Origin: Hydra vulgaris
Lineage: Eukaryota; Cnidaria; Hydrozoa; Anthoathecata; Hydridae
DNA: 64,000 nt
Direction: 5' to 3'
NCBI RefSeq assembly: GCF_038396675.1
Contig: NC_088928.1
Coordinates: forward strand, 61,320,501 to 61,384,500
Each line of letters begins with the position of its first letter. Position 1 is the first letter of the stretch. The position numbers and the translations under genes are program-made. Under the pieces are notes generated by a model. That model did no database searches. It saw only the letters and a program-made list of their open reading frames with translations, and had not been told where the DNA came from. Shown here piece after piece: positions 38,626 through 49,431 of this stretch.

Positions 38626-40190
38626 GTGGAATTTAATGTTCAACTGCTTTGCTGCAAGAAAACTTTAGCTAAAAAGATAAATAGATTAGTTGACACCATC
38701 AGAAAATTAAAGAAACAACGAAAAAAAAAAAAATTAGCATTGTTCTTCTTAGGTGAAGTGTTTTTTCCACCTGTGGCAAATTTCCCTAATAATACAGTGA
38801 ATGTATCTGAAGTTTCTAAAGAAACAATACTAATAAGCAAATATAAAATGTTTAAAAAAGAAAAGAAAATTTTAAAAAGAAAAATGGAATCTATGATGGA
38901 TTTAAGGATTGATTATTTTACACATCTAAGAGATTTTGAAGTCAAATATGTCAAACAATCTAAAAATGGTTATTTCAAAAAACTCTCTAATCGAAGCTGA
39001 ATTGAACTTTATTCAAAAGCGTTATTTTGAAAAAGAAACAAAACTAAAATATCCGAATATTAAAAACAAATAAGAGCTATTAAAGTCAAAAAATAATAAT
39101 TTAATGTTAGAAATTTGAATTTCTAACATATGCAAGAAATAAAAAAAATGAAATAAACTCGTTAAAAAATAAAACAAAATATAAAATGAAACAAAATATA
39201 AAATATCCCAATTAAAAAATAAAATAATAGATATTACTTTAGTTCTTAAAAATTCCGATATAAACATTTCTGAATTAAAAAACGAGAAAATAAACCTGCA
39301 AAAAAAAGTGAGTAATTTCAAAATTTTTTTGCCAAATAAAACCAATTATATTAATGTCTACAATTTGAAAGATGTTATAAGTTTAGAGAAAGAAGTTGTT
39401 TCGCTATATAGTATGACAAACATTTTAAAAGAAGAATCAAGAACTTCAAAAATTAATTTCTATGTTGGATGATGAGGAAGTAATAACATTTGAAGATAGC
39501 AGATACAGTGATGACAGTCAAAAAACTTCATACTCACTTTCATGAAACTTCTTTCAATGAAGGTGAGTATGAATTGTGTCAACAAAGTCATAAAAGTAGT
39601 CTTATACAAACTAGCCAAAGGAAACATATCTAAACTGCCATCAGGTGTTGTAAAATGAAGATTAATGCAGGAAGCTTCGATTTTAGGTCAATTTCAAGTT
39701 GCATAAGCAAAGCTTAAAAATAATTTGACAAATAAAAACTCTATTATAGGCAATTGTTTGCATTGTGATAGTATTCAGAAATACCATAGGCATTATCAAA
39801 ACTTTCAAGTTACTAGAACTAGTGGGAAAACTTCATTTTTTTTGGTTTATCAGAAGTGGTTCGCAAAGATGCAGCAACAGTCTTGCAAAACTTTGCTAAT
39901 ATAGTAGATGACATTTGTGACATTGTTAGCAACTCAGTCACAGAAAAAGAAATTAATTTTGCTAAGTTAATAGCATCGAATAAATCAACATAAATGTCTG
40001 ATCTTTCTTCAGTTAATCCTCTTTTTAACTCATAATTAAAAACATTAAGAGGCAAAATTTTGCCAACTGCAATTAATAACTGGGATTTACTTTCTTCAAA
40101 TGTCAAAGACAGTACGAAGGACATGAGTCATTTTTTCTATAGACTATTTGCTCGCGAATTTTGCATCTGAAACTGATAAGGTTTTAAATT
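38626..40190 (+). pseudogene. Repetitive coiled-coil protein remnant of unknown family
   Basis: The 124-codon open piece 38626-39000 is basic and coiled-coil-like (LAKKINRLVDTIRKLKKQ). After many stops, 39400-40190 reads in the same direction: MLDDEEVITFEDSRY, KLPSGVVK, CLHCDSIQKYHRHYQNF, LQNFANIVDDICDIV, INFAKLIAS, MSDLSSVNPLFN, ILPTAINNWDLL, MSHFFYRLFA. These blocks recall an uncharacterised multi-copy invertebrate protein with a coiled-coil front and a possible nuclease-like core. I cannot name the family. Frameshifts and stops make it non-functional. Confidence 0.45.
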
Positions 40191-41616
40191 CTTTTTAAAA
40201 CGTTTTGCATCTAAATGTATTTTGAAACTGTTTTTGCTTTTTGTGGTAAAAGATGTGGTGTTGTAAGGTTAGCTTGTACCACATTTAAGGCATTTTATTT
40301 ATGCAAGTTTTAGCAGCAAACAAGCAATATTTAGGTAATATAAGTAATAATTTAGAGCCTCGTATAATACAGGATGCAGCTATTGAAAGTAAAAACTCAG
40401 GGTGCAATACTAAACAAATTAATCGAAATGCGTGTGGTACAAATTTATCAATTAAACGCTAAACCAACCACATACCTTGTTAGGTATGATAACAAACCTG
40501 ATGAAGTATGGTCATTTCTTTTATTAATTGATTTTTAAAAAGGTGATCTTATCCATTCTAGCTAGGATTATGAGGTAATTTTATTTAATAAAAATTTAGA
40601 ATTATGTTTTAGTATGTATTTATTTTACTATTATGTTCCAATAATTTGTTTTAATTTAAGTACCGTGGTTTTTATCTTTGTTAATGGTATGCATCATACT
40701 TGATATGTTTATATGTACCAATTTTGTTTAATATAATTATATGTACCAATTTTGTTTAATATAAAGATATTTTTATAATACATATCAATATTTTTATCTT
40801 TATGCTTAACTGCACACTATTATAAATATCAAAATGAGAAAAAAAATTAAAGTTACAAAAAAAAAAGTTGATGGTAAATTACAATTACTTTTACATGAAC
40901 TGCCTACCAAGTAAAGGAAAGAATCCAGAAATGGAGGGCTAACCTTCGACTGAGTTAGTATTACATTTACATGAACTGTCTATTAATTAAAGGAAAGAAT
41001 CCAGAAATGGAGGGCTAATCTTAGGCAACATAAAAGCTGACATAACATTGAGTACAAAGCCCTACGACTTACCTTCTCGTTGTTGCACTTCATTAAGTAA
41101 GTTAGGCAATTTTGTGTAATTTATGAACAGAATAGCCAAGACAAATTTTGTACAAAATTTTTTGATGACAATATATATATTAAAGTTGCCCGCTATCCTC
41201 TAATTTTTTTTTTTTTTTTATGGTAGGTTACACTTATTTTAAAAGTAGCCTACTCTGAAATTTGAAATGCATATCGAAAATGAAAACTTTTTTTCAGTAA
41301 ATTTACCGATTTGATGTATTGATGATGATTGATACTGAATGAATTTTAAAAATTAAATTTCTGAGTTTAAATAATTTGCATCATAGAGTCAAATTTGGGT
41401 ACGTAAATACGGTAATTTTTTTGAAGACAAAACGATTTAAGTCACCTTTTAAGACATCTTTTGCAAATAGAAATAGAAGATATTCTGTTAGCTATATTTG
41501 TTAATTTAGGTACACAATCAAATGAAACAGTTCAACAAGTTTTTCATTTATTGTTTTCAAAAAAAATACAAAAAAAAAACCCTATTAAAAAAAAGAAAAA
41601 CTTTTATATTATCATA
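40191..41616. other. Non-coding, includes a ~74-bp tandem duplication
   Basis: 40891-40960 and 40965-41035 are similar copies (TTAAAGGAAAGAATCCAGAA, then ATGGAGGGCTAA). The rest is AT-rich with a T-run near 41205. Nothing coding recognised. Confidence 0.5.
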
Positions 41617-41862
41617 GGCCGGGTGAATAAAAAAAGCAATTACTTTTACTCAGCGTTTTTGGAGTCATTGTTTGGAGTAATTGTTACGTAAATAAAAATT
41701 TGATGAAAATTGCTCAGATTTTTATTCGCGTAAAGTTAAGCAGTTTGCTTAGTAATTGCTCAGCATTTCGTGAATAAAATTTTGAGCAAAGTTGCTAAAG
41801 TTTTTATTTACGTAAAGCTGACCGATTACTGAGTAAAAGCGTTTTTTTTTATTCACCCGGCC
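41617..41862. mobile_element. 246-bp MITE
   Basis: It begins GGCCGGGTGAATAAAAAAAG and ends with the complement (TTTATTCACCCGGCC). The subterminal parts are also inverted (TTTTACTCAGCG / GAGTAAAAGCG). It is flanked by a perfect TCATA on both sides (41612-41616 and 41863-41867). No coding capacity. Confidence 0.85.
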
Positions 41863-41867
41863 TCATA

Positions 41868-42546
41868 AGTGATACTACTAAAATTATTAACAAATTGTTG
41901 ACTAAAATTTTTCTTATTAGTGTTAAGATAAATTTTAGATTTACTTTATTTTGTATGTATTTCGATGTTTTCAGCCTGTTTTTTGGGTCCACGTTTTTTA
42001 CTTCATAATTTATTAAAGAAAGTTCAAATAAAAGTTAATTTAAATTAATATTTCTCCTCAAAGTATTACTACGCTTAACGATTATAAATTAAAACATTTA
42101 AAAATTTAAGCTATTCTAACAAAGTTTAAAATATATTCTACTGCTAATTGACCATTTAATGGTAAGTGTGCATTAACCCTGAAAAAAATTATATTTGTGA
42201 TTGTTTGTTAACTCAACTTTTTACGCAAGAAAAAATAACTATAAATTAGTTGTTTTTTCAAGGCCAAAAATTTAACGAGAAACTTTAAGAAAATATTTTA
42301 TAAAAAGTCTATGAGTTGAAAATATTAAAACACGTATATTTTTGGAATTAAATAAGCTACAGAAATGGTTAAAACCATTTTGAAAATGAAATATATTACA
42401 GAATCCAATGCATTTAAAATAAAAATTATTTACTTTCGCTATAAAAGTTGCATAAACTCTCTATTTAATAATAATATATAACAGATTTGTTATTTGCAAA
42501 CGTGTTTATAAAATTAAACAAGTAATATATAGGAGAAAGTTGGGTA
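41868..42546. other. Non-coding flank of the Polinton
   Basis: AT-rich, no genes. Near the insertion point it becomes GGAGAAAGTTGGGTACCCCGG, which resembles the end of another repeat (see the right flank). Confidence 0.4.
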
Positions 42547-42552
42547 CCCCGG
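42547..42552. repeat. Left target-site duplication CCCCGG
   Basis: A 6-bp direct repeat identical to 58998-59003, immediately outside the 5'-AG of the left TIR. Confidence 0.9.
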
Positions 42553-42842
42553 AGTAGTATATAATGCGGGTTCTGGCACATTTTGATTTCGACCATTTTA
42601 GTATCCACATTTTTTTCATATTATTTCAGGTTCATTTCAAACTGTATTTTATAAATTTTTGATAAAATTCAATTTTTTTTCTTATCGATTTGATCGTTTT
42701 TTTATTTCTGGGTCAATTCAATCTAAAAAAATTTGATCGCGATCAAATTTTTTATAAAATTTGTCTATTTTTAAAAAATATTATTCTATATTATAATTTT
42801 CTCAATTTTTTATTATCTATCCAAGAGTTAAACGATTCAGGA
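42553..42842 (+). repeat. Polinton left terminal inverted repeat
   Basis: 290 bp, nearly identical to the complement of 58708-58997 apart from two small indels near 42755-42775. It contains an inner palindrome TTTGATCGCGATCAAA. The innermost part is an inverted copy of the last codons of the integrase gene. Confidence 0.95.
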
Positions 42843-42844
42843 CT

Positions 42845-43577
42845 TTACATATTTTCTTCATCTGACTCATTTCCTAAATCTAAATCTGTCATAATACTTG
42901 TAAAATTAGAAATCTTTTTAATAATAGCTACTTTTGTTAATTTAATTTGTATGGATTCAATCATTGAACCGATAAAAATACCATCAATTTTTAAGCATCC
43001 AACGACATTACATCTTTGATTTATATAATCATGACCTGAAGTTTCTACAAAGGGATTTATTATTTTTACGATAAAATAGTGAAGTTATTCTTAAATCTTT
43101 TTTCTTTATTGTAAATAACTTTCCATATATTACTGGAGGTGCATTAGGTTTATCTGTATTATATCTTAAAATTTTTAAATTTGAAATATTAACTTGGGAT
43201 TTTCGACCACCTTTTCTTATTTCATCTTTATACTTTTCAATTTGTTCTCTACAAAATTCTTCAATAGCTTCAATCATTTCAATAAGTTTTTGTTGTTTTT
43301 CAGTTATACCTTCTTTTTCATCAAAACATACTAAAGAAAGTGAATAGCCATTAAGTTCATTCGTTTTCATATCTTTATTTTCGCAAACGCCATATGAAAA
43401 TAAAGGTAATGTTTTTATTAAAACGGGTCCCTCATTTCCATTAGCATATCTATATGCAAGATGTAATTTTTGATATGGAACAGGTTTGTCAGCTTTAAAT
43501 ACTTTTTTTACAAATAAGTTTTCAATGTTAAATTTTTCAGGAGTTATAAATATTTCATTAGCATTTTTCATTTCCAT
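42845..43577 (-). pseudogene. Polinton gene, DUF2738/DUF5871-like viral protein, frameshifted
   Basis: The gene starts MEMKNANEIFITPEKF right after a GTATATAAA box. The open part (182 codons, to 43029) holds YQKLHLAYRYANGNEGP, LPLFSYGVCEN and GYSLSLVCFDE. This recalls an uncharacterised protein family of large DNA viruses (DUF2738/DUF5871 types, from memory). A frameshift around 43063-43080, in an A-rich run, ends the frame. The expected C-terminal text (FVETSGHDYINQ, LKIDGIFIGSMIES, acidic end DLGNESDEEN) continues in the next frame to a stop at 42845. It abuts the left TIR. Function unknown; a DNA-binding or virion role is only a guess. Confidence 0.6.
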
Positions 43578-43644
43578 TTTATATACGCAAGAAAATTATT
43601 TATACCATTTTTCAAAAAAAAAATATTTTTTTGTTTAAGATAAC

Positions 43645-44969
43645 TTAACTGTAATAGTAAGCTACACCAATGACATGAAAACGTCCAGATTGATCAACTT
43701 GTGCATTACCGGAGTTTAATGTAACTACTAATCTTCTTCCAGCTCCAACAGCAGGCATTGAATCTTTAAAATGTCTATAAAATGAGATAGTAGTTGTAGA
43801 TACAATTGAAGGTGTTGGAGCACCATTACTGTCTATTTGAGCTAATAGTCCAGATTCTTCATTATTAAATGAATAAAGATTAGCACTATTCCATGAGGTG
43901 AGATAAAAATCTTCTAATCCAGATGACATGAATATACATGTACTATTACTAGACTCATTATTTTCATCTACATATCCACTAGATATTGAATAATTACCAT
44001 AGTTGTATGGAGTCCAAGGGGTTATAGCATTGTTAGCATGTTTAGGAGGAAGGTCACCATCATACATTCGTACTCTTGATTCCCACCAACTTCCAGATAG
44101 GCCAATAATATGCATTCTAATATATTTTAAATAAACCCCATTACCCTTTCCTGCAGTATCTAACAATATATATTCAGTACCATAAGATGTATTCATATAT
44201 CTAAATACAACAGATCGTAAAGTAAGATCTGAGATGTAAGGTGGTAATGCTGGATTTCTAGAAACAAAAGGTTGTATCCAATACTCAACATTAACTCCAG
44301 TAGCGTTATAAAGTTATAAATTTTTAAAGTGTGTTTAAATGGCATATCAAATGTAAAATATCCTCCAAATTGAGTAAGATTATGCATATTACATCCTTGC
44401 AAAGAGTTAGCATAAAATGAACCACCAAGTGGAGAACACAAAAAATCACCGGCTAGACCAATAGTATCCATTCCAGTATTATCTGTATTATGAACTAAAT
44501 TTCCTATGCGAAGTTCACCATCTGCATATATTTTAAGAAATACGATACCTGCAACACTTGGTCCAGTAGTAACTGTTTTATATAATGCTAGCCATAGTTT
44601 TCTTAGGATACCACTATTATTGTTATTAAATGATATAGTAAATACATCTGTTCCCTTATCACCTGTACTTGGTGGAAGAGTTTGTTTTTTCGATCCAATA
44701 CATGTTAAACTTGAATTTGGTACTATTTTTAAAATGTGAGAAGAAGGTACTATACGATCGACGTAATCTTTTGAAGTAACATCATTTAGTAGTCTAGGAG
44801 TTGGTAGATTTTCTATTGTGTTACCATTCATATCAATTTTAGCAGTCATATTATTCAATCCGTCTCTTCTAAGAAATGGGCTATTAGCTTGAGTCCTTGT
44901 TAATCCATCAACTACTGTTTGTGAATTTGAATTTGAATTTGTTGTTCTTCCGAATATATCAACAGGCAT
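43645..44969 (-). pseudogene. Polinton fibre-like protein with DUF2961/GH172-like end, frameshifted
   Basis: It starts MPVDIFGRTTNSNSNSQ after a TATATATAAA box. Residues 40-75 (MTAKIDMNGNTIENL, then NDVTSKDYVDRI) are the anchor motif seen in many phage and virus fibres. The frame shifts near 44305-44320, so two frames are seen (44193-44969 and 43645-44196). The C-terminal part contains WWESRVRMYDGDLPP, SSGLEDFYLTSW and FYRHFKDSMPAVG, which resemble the DUF2961 pattern (YWDGE, GTEDY, YRxHxxDPI) of GH172-type beta-jelly-roll proteins. I infer a virion surface or receptor/glycan-binding protein. Broken in this copy. Confidence 0.55.
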
Positions 44970-44987
44970 TTTATATATAAGTTTTTT

Positions 44988-45406
44988 TTAATTTAATTTA
45001 TTAATAATATCTTGAAAATCAACTCCTTCATCTAGTTTTTTTAAAACGTAAAGACACAAGTGTCCACAAAATGAAGTGTCTCCAAATTGAACTCTTTCAC
45101 TATTATAATAGCCTTGATTTTTAAAATAATCAAAAAGTTCAGCAGGTGGAGGTTGTGCATATGAGTCGAAGACATACTTTTTGTCATCGACTTTATACCA
45201 ACAGATCCAATAAAATCCATCTGTACTTGAATCTCCTGTATTTACTATTCCACATTCTTTTTTATTCATTTTCTTTGGTAGTTGATCTCTTACAAATACG
45301 CCTCTAAAATTTTTATTTTTAGTTTTTTTGCTGCTTTTTCTAATTGAAAGTTTGTAAGTGGTACATTAGGTAAAATTATTCCTTCAACATTTATAAATTT
45401 GTTCAT
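44988..45406 (-). pseudogene. Polinton adenain-like cysteine protease, frameshifted, His lost
   Basis: The real start is probably ATG 45406 after CATATATAAA. Its frame (MNKFINVEGIILPNVP) breaks in an A-rich run near 45310-45330 and resumes as FRGVFVRDQLPKK, then ECGIVNTG. The core shows FDSYAQPPPAELFDY and the nucleophile block SFCGHLCLYVL, typical of adenovirus-type capsid maturation proteases in Polintons. The expected GxHW histidine block reads DGFYWICWYK: His is replaced by Tyr (codon TAT). With a frameshift and no catalytic His this copy should be inactive. Its likely substrates are neighbours with IxGxG motifs (51954-52406 and 55046-55651). Confidence 0.75.
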
Positions 45407-45431
45407 TTTATATATGAAAAAGGATTTTTTT

Positions 45432-45695
45432 TCATATATAGATTTCAACTAAGTTATAGTATCCTTTATGCGGATCATATTTATCAATTTTTTGGCTGTA
45501 GATGATATTAAATTCGACATTGTCAATACATTTTGCATGGTAAAATTTGTAATATTTTTTTATTGCGTTTATGAGATCATTTGTTCTATTTTTAAGTGTC
45601 ATTTTATCAGCATATTTTGTTAAAACTGTTATTTTACCCTTTTTTCTATTCAATAAAGTTTTTAATTTATATTTTATTTTCATCTGCATTTCCAT
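45432..45695 (-). CDS. Polinton hypothetical protein, 87 aa
   Basis: An ATG after TTTATATAAA opens a basic 87-aa protein (MEMQMKIKYKLKTLLN, KKYYKFYHAKC, DPHKGYYNLVEIYI). It is not recognised. It lies in a run of three small unknown genes between protease and polymerase, all with the same start-site motif, so it is likely a real element gene. Confidence 0.5.
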   Translation of the reverse strand: MEMQMKIKYKLKTLLNRKKGKITVLTKYADKMTLKNRTNDLINAIKKYYKFYHAKCIDNVEFNIIYSQKIDKYDPHKGYYNLVEIYI

Positions 45696-45742
45696 TTTAT
45701 ATAAAGAAAAAAAATTTTCTAAGTTATAAATTTTTTTGTAAT

Positions 45743-45991
45743 TTATAACTTACTTAATTTTATTATATTTATGACATTATTACAATAATTTTCAATTGAA
45801 TTAAATTCGTTAATGTTTTCGATGCATAAGACGTCAATAGCTAAATCGTCTTCAACATAGTCATTCTCGTATAAATTTTTTGCTTCTTCTATTGCTTCTT
45901 CTAATAAATCTATATCAGAATTATTAATAGCTATTACAATTTTATTATTCTTACATATAGATTTGATTTTTAGTTCACGTGAAGTTTTCAT
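45743..45991 (-). CDS. Polinton hypothetical protein, 82 aa
   Basis: Start MKTSRELKIKSICK after CTACATAAA. The middle is acidic (DLLEEAIEEAKNLYENDYVEDD) and probably helical. No family recognised. Same orientation and spacing (about 20-50 bp) as its neighbours. Confidence 0.5.
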   Translation of the reverse strand: MKTSRELKIKSICKNNKIVIAINNSDIDLLEEAIEEAKNLYENDYVEDDLAIDVLCIENINEFNSIENYCNNVINIIKLSKL

Positions 45992-46008
45992 TTTATGTAG
46001 AAATAAAA

Positions 46009-46401
46009 TTATTTATTCCAAATTTCTCTAACTTTACATTCAATCTCATTTTCTGGTTCTTTTAAAGAATATTCTCTTCCATATAAACTAATAAGTGAAT
46101 TTAAATAGTCAGGTAAAATGAAAAATTCTTTCAATTCAGGTAAATGTAAATTTATATGACTCTTGATTTGTTTTAATATTTTGTAAGAAAAGTCTAATAT
46201 ATCAACATTTTTTAAACAATAATTTTTTTCAAATTCTATTTTACCATAATTTATTCGTAATTCTAAAATTTGAGTTGCTTTATTATAACTATAATAGAGA
46301 CACGAATTATTATTTATTTCTTCATATTCGGATATATCGCCATGTACATTATAGTATTTATTATCATAATATTCATTGTATTTTTTGTTATCCATATCCA
46401 T
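46009..46401 (-). CDS. Polinton hypothetical protein, 130 aa
   Basis: Start MDMDNKKYNEYYDNKYY after AAATATAAA. It is rich in Asn, Tyr and acidic residues at the front and has a more compact C-terminal half (HINLHLPELKEFFILPDYL, KVREIWNK). Not recognised. It precedes the end of the polymerase gene in the minus-strand series. Confidence 0.5.
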   Translation of the reverse strand: MDMDNKKYNEYYDNKYYNVHGDISEYEEINNNSCLYYSYNKATQILELRINYGKIEFEKNYCLKNVDILDFSYKILKQIKSHINLHLPELKEFFILPDYLNSLISLYGREYSLKEPENEIECKVREIWNK

Positions 46402-46540
46402 TTTATATTTAAAGAAAAAAAATTATTTTACTTTCAATTTTTTTTAATTTTATTTCTTTATGTAGAAATAAGATTATTTATTTTTAACGTTCTTTTAAAT
46501 TTATATAAAAAGTTTTTTAAAATAATTTGTTGCCTTTTGC

Positions 46541-49050
46541 CTAACTGTTAGATACGATTTTTGGCTTATTAATGAGATTATAGTGTCCATATGCTAATGT
46601 ATGAATTCCATCTTCTAATATGACTCTTTTATCATCTTCTGCACTTAATGCTACTTTATTAATCTCTTCTGTAAAAACTTCATGTGCATGTGATCTTATA
46701 ATATTCATTTTCCTAATATGCTCTTTTCTATTAAGTAAACAATCTTTATAATCGTTGTGTGTTATGTAGTTCTTAACAACATTCTTTTTTACTCCTTTAC
46801 ATTTTTTGTTTTCTTTTCCGTTCATCTAGTATGAATACAACTTGGATCTTAATCCTACAAATTCTTCAATTTGTTTTCCTCCTGCTTCATCTTTGAACAT
46901 TCCAAGTACTTTCTTATTTAATCCAACTTTAAATCCATTATTAATTGCTGGATGATTTGGATCAAATTCACTAGTATCAAATTTACTTTCAATTTCGATT
47001 TTAATATCTTCATAAAAATCCTCTGTTTTTATTTCATATGCTAATGAATCTGTATCTGTGAATAAGAGTTTGGCTTTATTAGAATATTTTTTCTTTATGT
47101 AATCGTAATGAAATTCATACATTAGAGTTTTGCTCAAATCTAATATACACATACCTAAGTAAATCGGTTTGTTATACTTTAATTTGGTTCTTTTCATGTG
47201 AGTCGCTTTTAAATTTTCATCAAATATCGTCCTACTTTCATAGTTTGGTCTTGATGCTAATTTAACACTCTGTCTTTTCCTAAATCTTTTTCACAAATAT
47301 GACACTTTATTGCTGCTTTAAACTTCTTCTTATTTTTACTTGTAAATATCATAGGCTTTTTAAAATCTACTTTATTACAAATTTCTAAGATATCTTCTTT
47401 TAACCTATCAACAAATATTTGTGCAATATCTTCATCTTCACTATATGCAGTATATGAAACTGGACTGCTTTTGTAAATACTTTCATCAAAACATTTAATA
47501 TAGTAACAGAATGAACTTGGTATATGTTTTTGATACTGCTTCGTATAGGATACATCTGGATTGGGAGTACAAGTATTGATAGGTTTAATAAAACTTTCAA
47601 AGTCTGCATATATTACAAAGGGTACTCTCATTGATTTAAAATAATGTTTAAAATACATTGTTGAACCTTGTTTTGGAAGTTCAATACGAACTGAATCATG
47701 TGTATCACAATACAATTTATGCTTAGATAATGATTCTTCTAAACTAAATCCTAATAAACAATTTCTACAATAGTGAGTTGCACAATTTCTTTTTGATGTT
47801 TGTGATGAAAGTAATCTACTTAAATTATTTATTAAACAATAATGATTCGTTTCACCATCAGATATTAACAACACATCTATTAAATGTTGTCCATTATTCT
47901 TTGAAATACGTAAAGGATAAACTGAACTCTCATATCCATATACATTCACACTTATATCTTGATTATTTTTCTCAAATTGTGTCATTTGTTTTAATGAAAC
48001 TGGAAATTCTATTTTATCCCAATTTATTTTTTCAGCTTGAGTTATAAGATCTTTATCTATTCTTTGAGGATTATTATCTGTTGGATTTAATGCTCTTGCA
48101 ATACACCACTTAAAGCATTGATTATCATCATTTTGCATATTAATGATTGCTTTTTTAGATACTAATTTTTTATCAAGTGGAATATAAGATTTTGCTTTAA
48201 GTGGATTATACTCTATAATATTTATATCCATTTTTTTAATAAAAACAAATATCCAGTTTGATCCTAACTGTTGAAACATTGAAAAAGTTTCTAAAATTTT
48301 AGACTTTGATATTTCATAAATTTCATCTAAATTTGTAGATTCTAATATAACAGTACTATTCGTTGCAAATCTAGGAGTTGCAGTTATAACATCTCCTGTT
48401 AAAATACTAGTTTTTTCCATTTTACAAATGACAACTATATTCACTTTAGATCCTCTATTTTCATTTAGTACTTTAATTGCACTATTTTTAGCAACATTCA
48501 TAAAAGTTTCAAGATCATATCCTTTTATACCTTGAGCTGAATATTGTTTTGTCACATTCTTAACAGCTGATTGTGTCAATTTAAATTCCACTTTGATTGG
48601 CTTCAAAGGATTTTTGTATATTGTAGAGTAAACTAGAGATTTTATTGAGTCTATTTTTCTTTTAAGCTCAGATCCTATATCTTCTACTTTTTTCTTAATT
48701 GGATCTGGTACATAGGGTTTAATCCATTCTTCAACATCTATAATTCTGTTGACAACATACGATGATGCATTTTTTACAGCTGTAGTCAACTTTGAAAATA
48801 ATCCAGGTTGTAAAACAGGGGATGAACTTGATGGAATTTGTTCGTTTAATATATGATTTACATGTCTTTGTACAGGAGATGGAGCTAATATATTAGAATT
48901 ATCAAATGTTATTAGATCCGAAGTGGTATGATGAACAGAAGGAACTTGTGATAATGCATTAACAAGTTCACCTTTTCGCATATTATAATAATGTTTAATT
49001 CCTCGCTCTTTAGCGATTTGTTTTAATTCTTTTACCGTTTTGTTTTCCAT
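46541..49050 (-). pseudogene. Polinton protein-primed DNA polymerase B, internally deleted
   Basis: The ATG 49050 (MENKTVKELKQIAKERG) follows GATATAAAA; the ATG at 49062 reads through this box and is less likely. Residues 9-36 look like a SAP/HeH-type motif. Later come CFKWCIARALNP, a zinc-finger-like HYCRNCLLGFS and HKLYCDTH, then ExoI FVIYADFESF. The frame ends at 47257. Past a junction near 47260 the sequence jumps to late palm text (RPNYESRTIFDENL, YLGMCILDLSK, motif C FTDTDSLAYEI). So ExoII, ExoIII, TPR and motifs A and B are missing, perhaps 500 residues. A further in-frame TAG at 46826-46828 cuts off the thumb (46541-46825). Not functional. Confidence 0.85.
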
Positions 49051-49160
49051 TTTTATATCCATAAGATTTTTATTTTTTATATTTTTTTAATTTCTTTATA
49101 TCATTTTTTCAAAATTTTTTTTTCTTATCAAAAATTTTATATGATAAGATCATATGAAAT

Positions 49161-49313
49161 TTAATATTTTTTTGGTCTTTTTATAGCGGTTTTGTAAGAT
49201 TCACATTTTTCAAAAGGATCTGAAGTAGTTTGCACAAATCCATTTTTTTTCCAATACAACTGACATGAAGTTGGTTTAAACATTTTATAAAATTCCATAC
49301 CTTTATCTCCCAT
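49161..49313 (-). CDS. Polinton small protein, 50 aa
   Basis: A short frame MGDKGMEFYKMFKPTSCQL ending IKRPKKY. It starts directly after GATATATAAAA, the same box as larger genes, which is why I accept it. Cysteines at about 17 and 39 and a basic end. Function unknown. Confidence 0.45.
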   Translation of the reverse strand: MGDKGMEFYKMFKPTSCQLYWKKNGFVQTTSDPFEKCESYKTAIKRPKKY

Positions 49314-49431
49314 TTTTATATATCAATCTTTTTTTAAGCGATTTTAGCACATCAAAAATCTAAAGATTTTTTAGAATTTGATATTTCAATCGCATTAAAA
49401 GATAAATTTTAAATTGAAATTCAATTTAAAA

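Noticed and set aside
49062..49062. Upstream ATG (MDIK) as polymerase start
   Set aside because: Those codons are the GATATAAAA box itself; ATG 49050 fits the motif seen in other genes.
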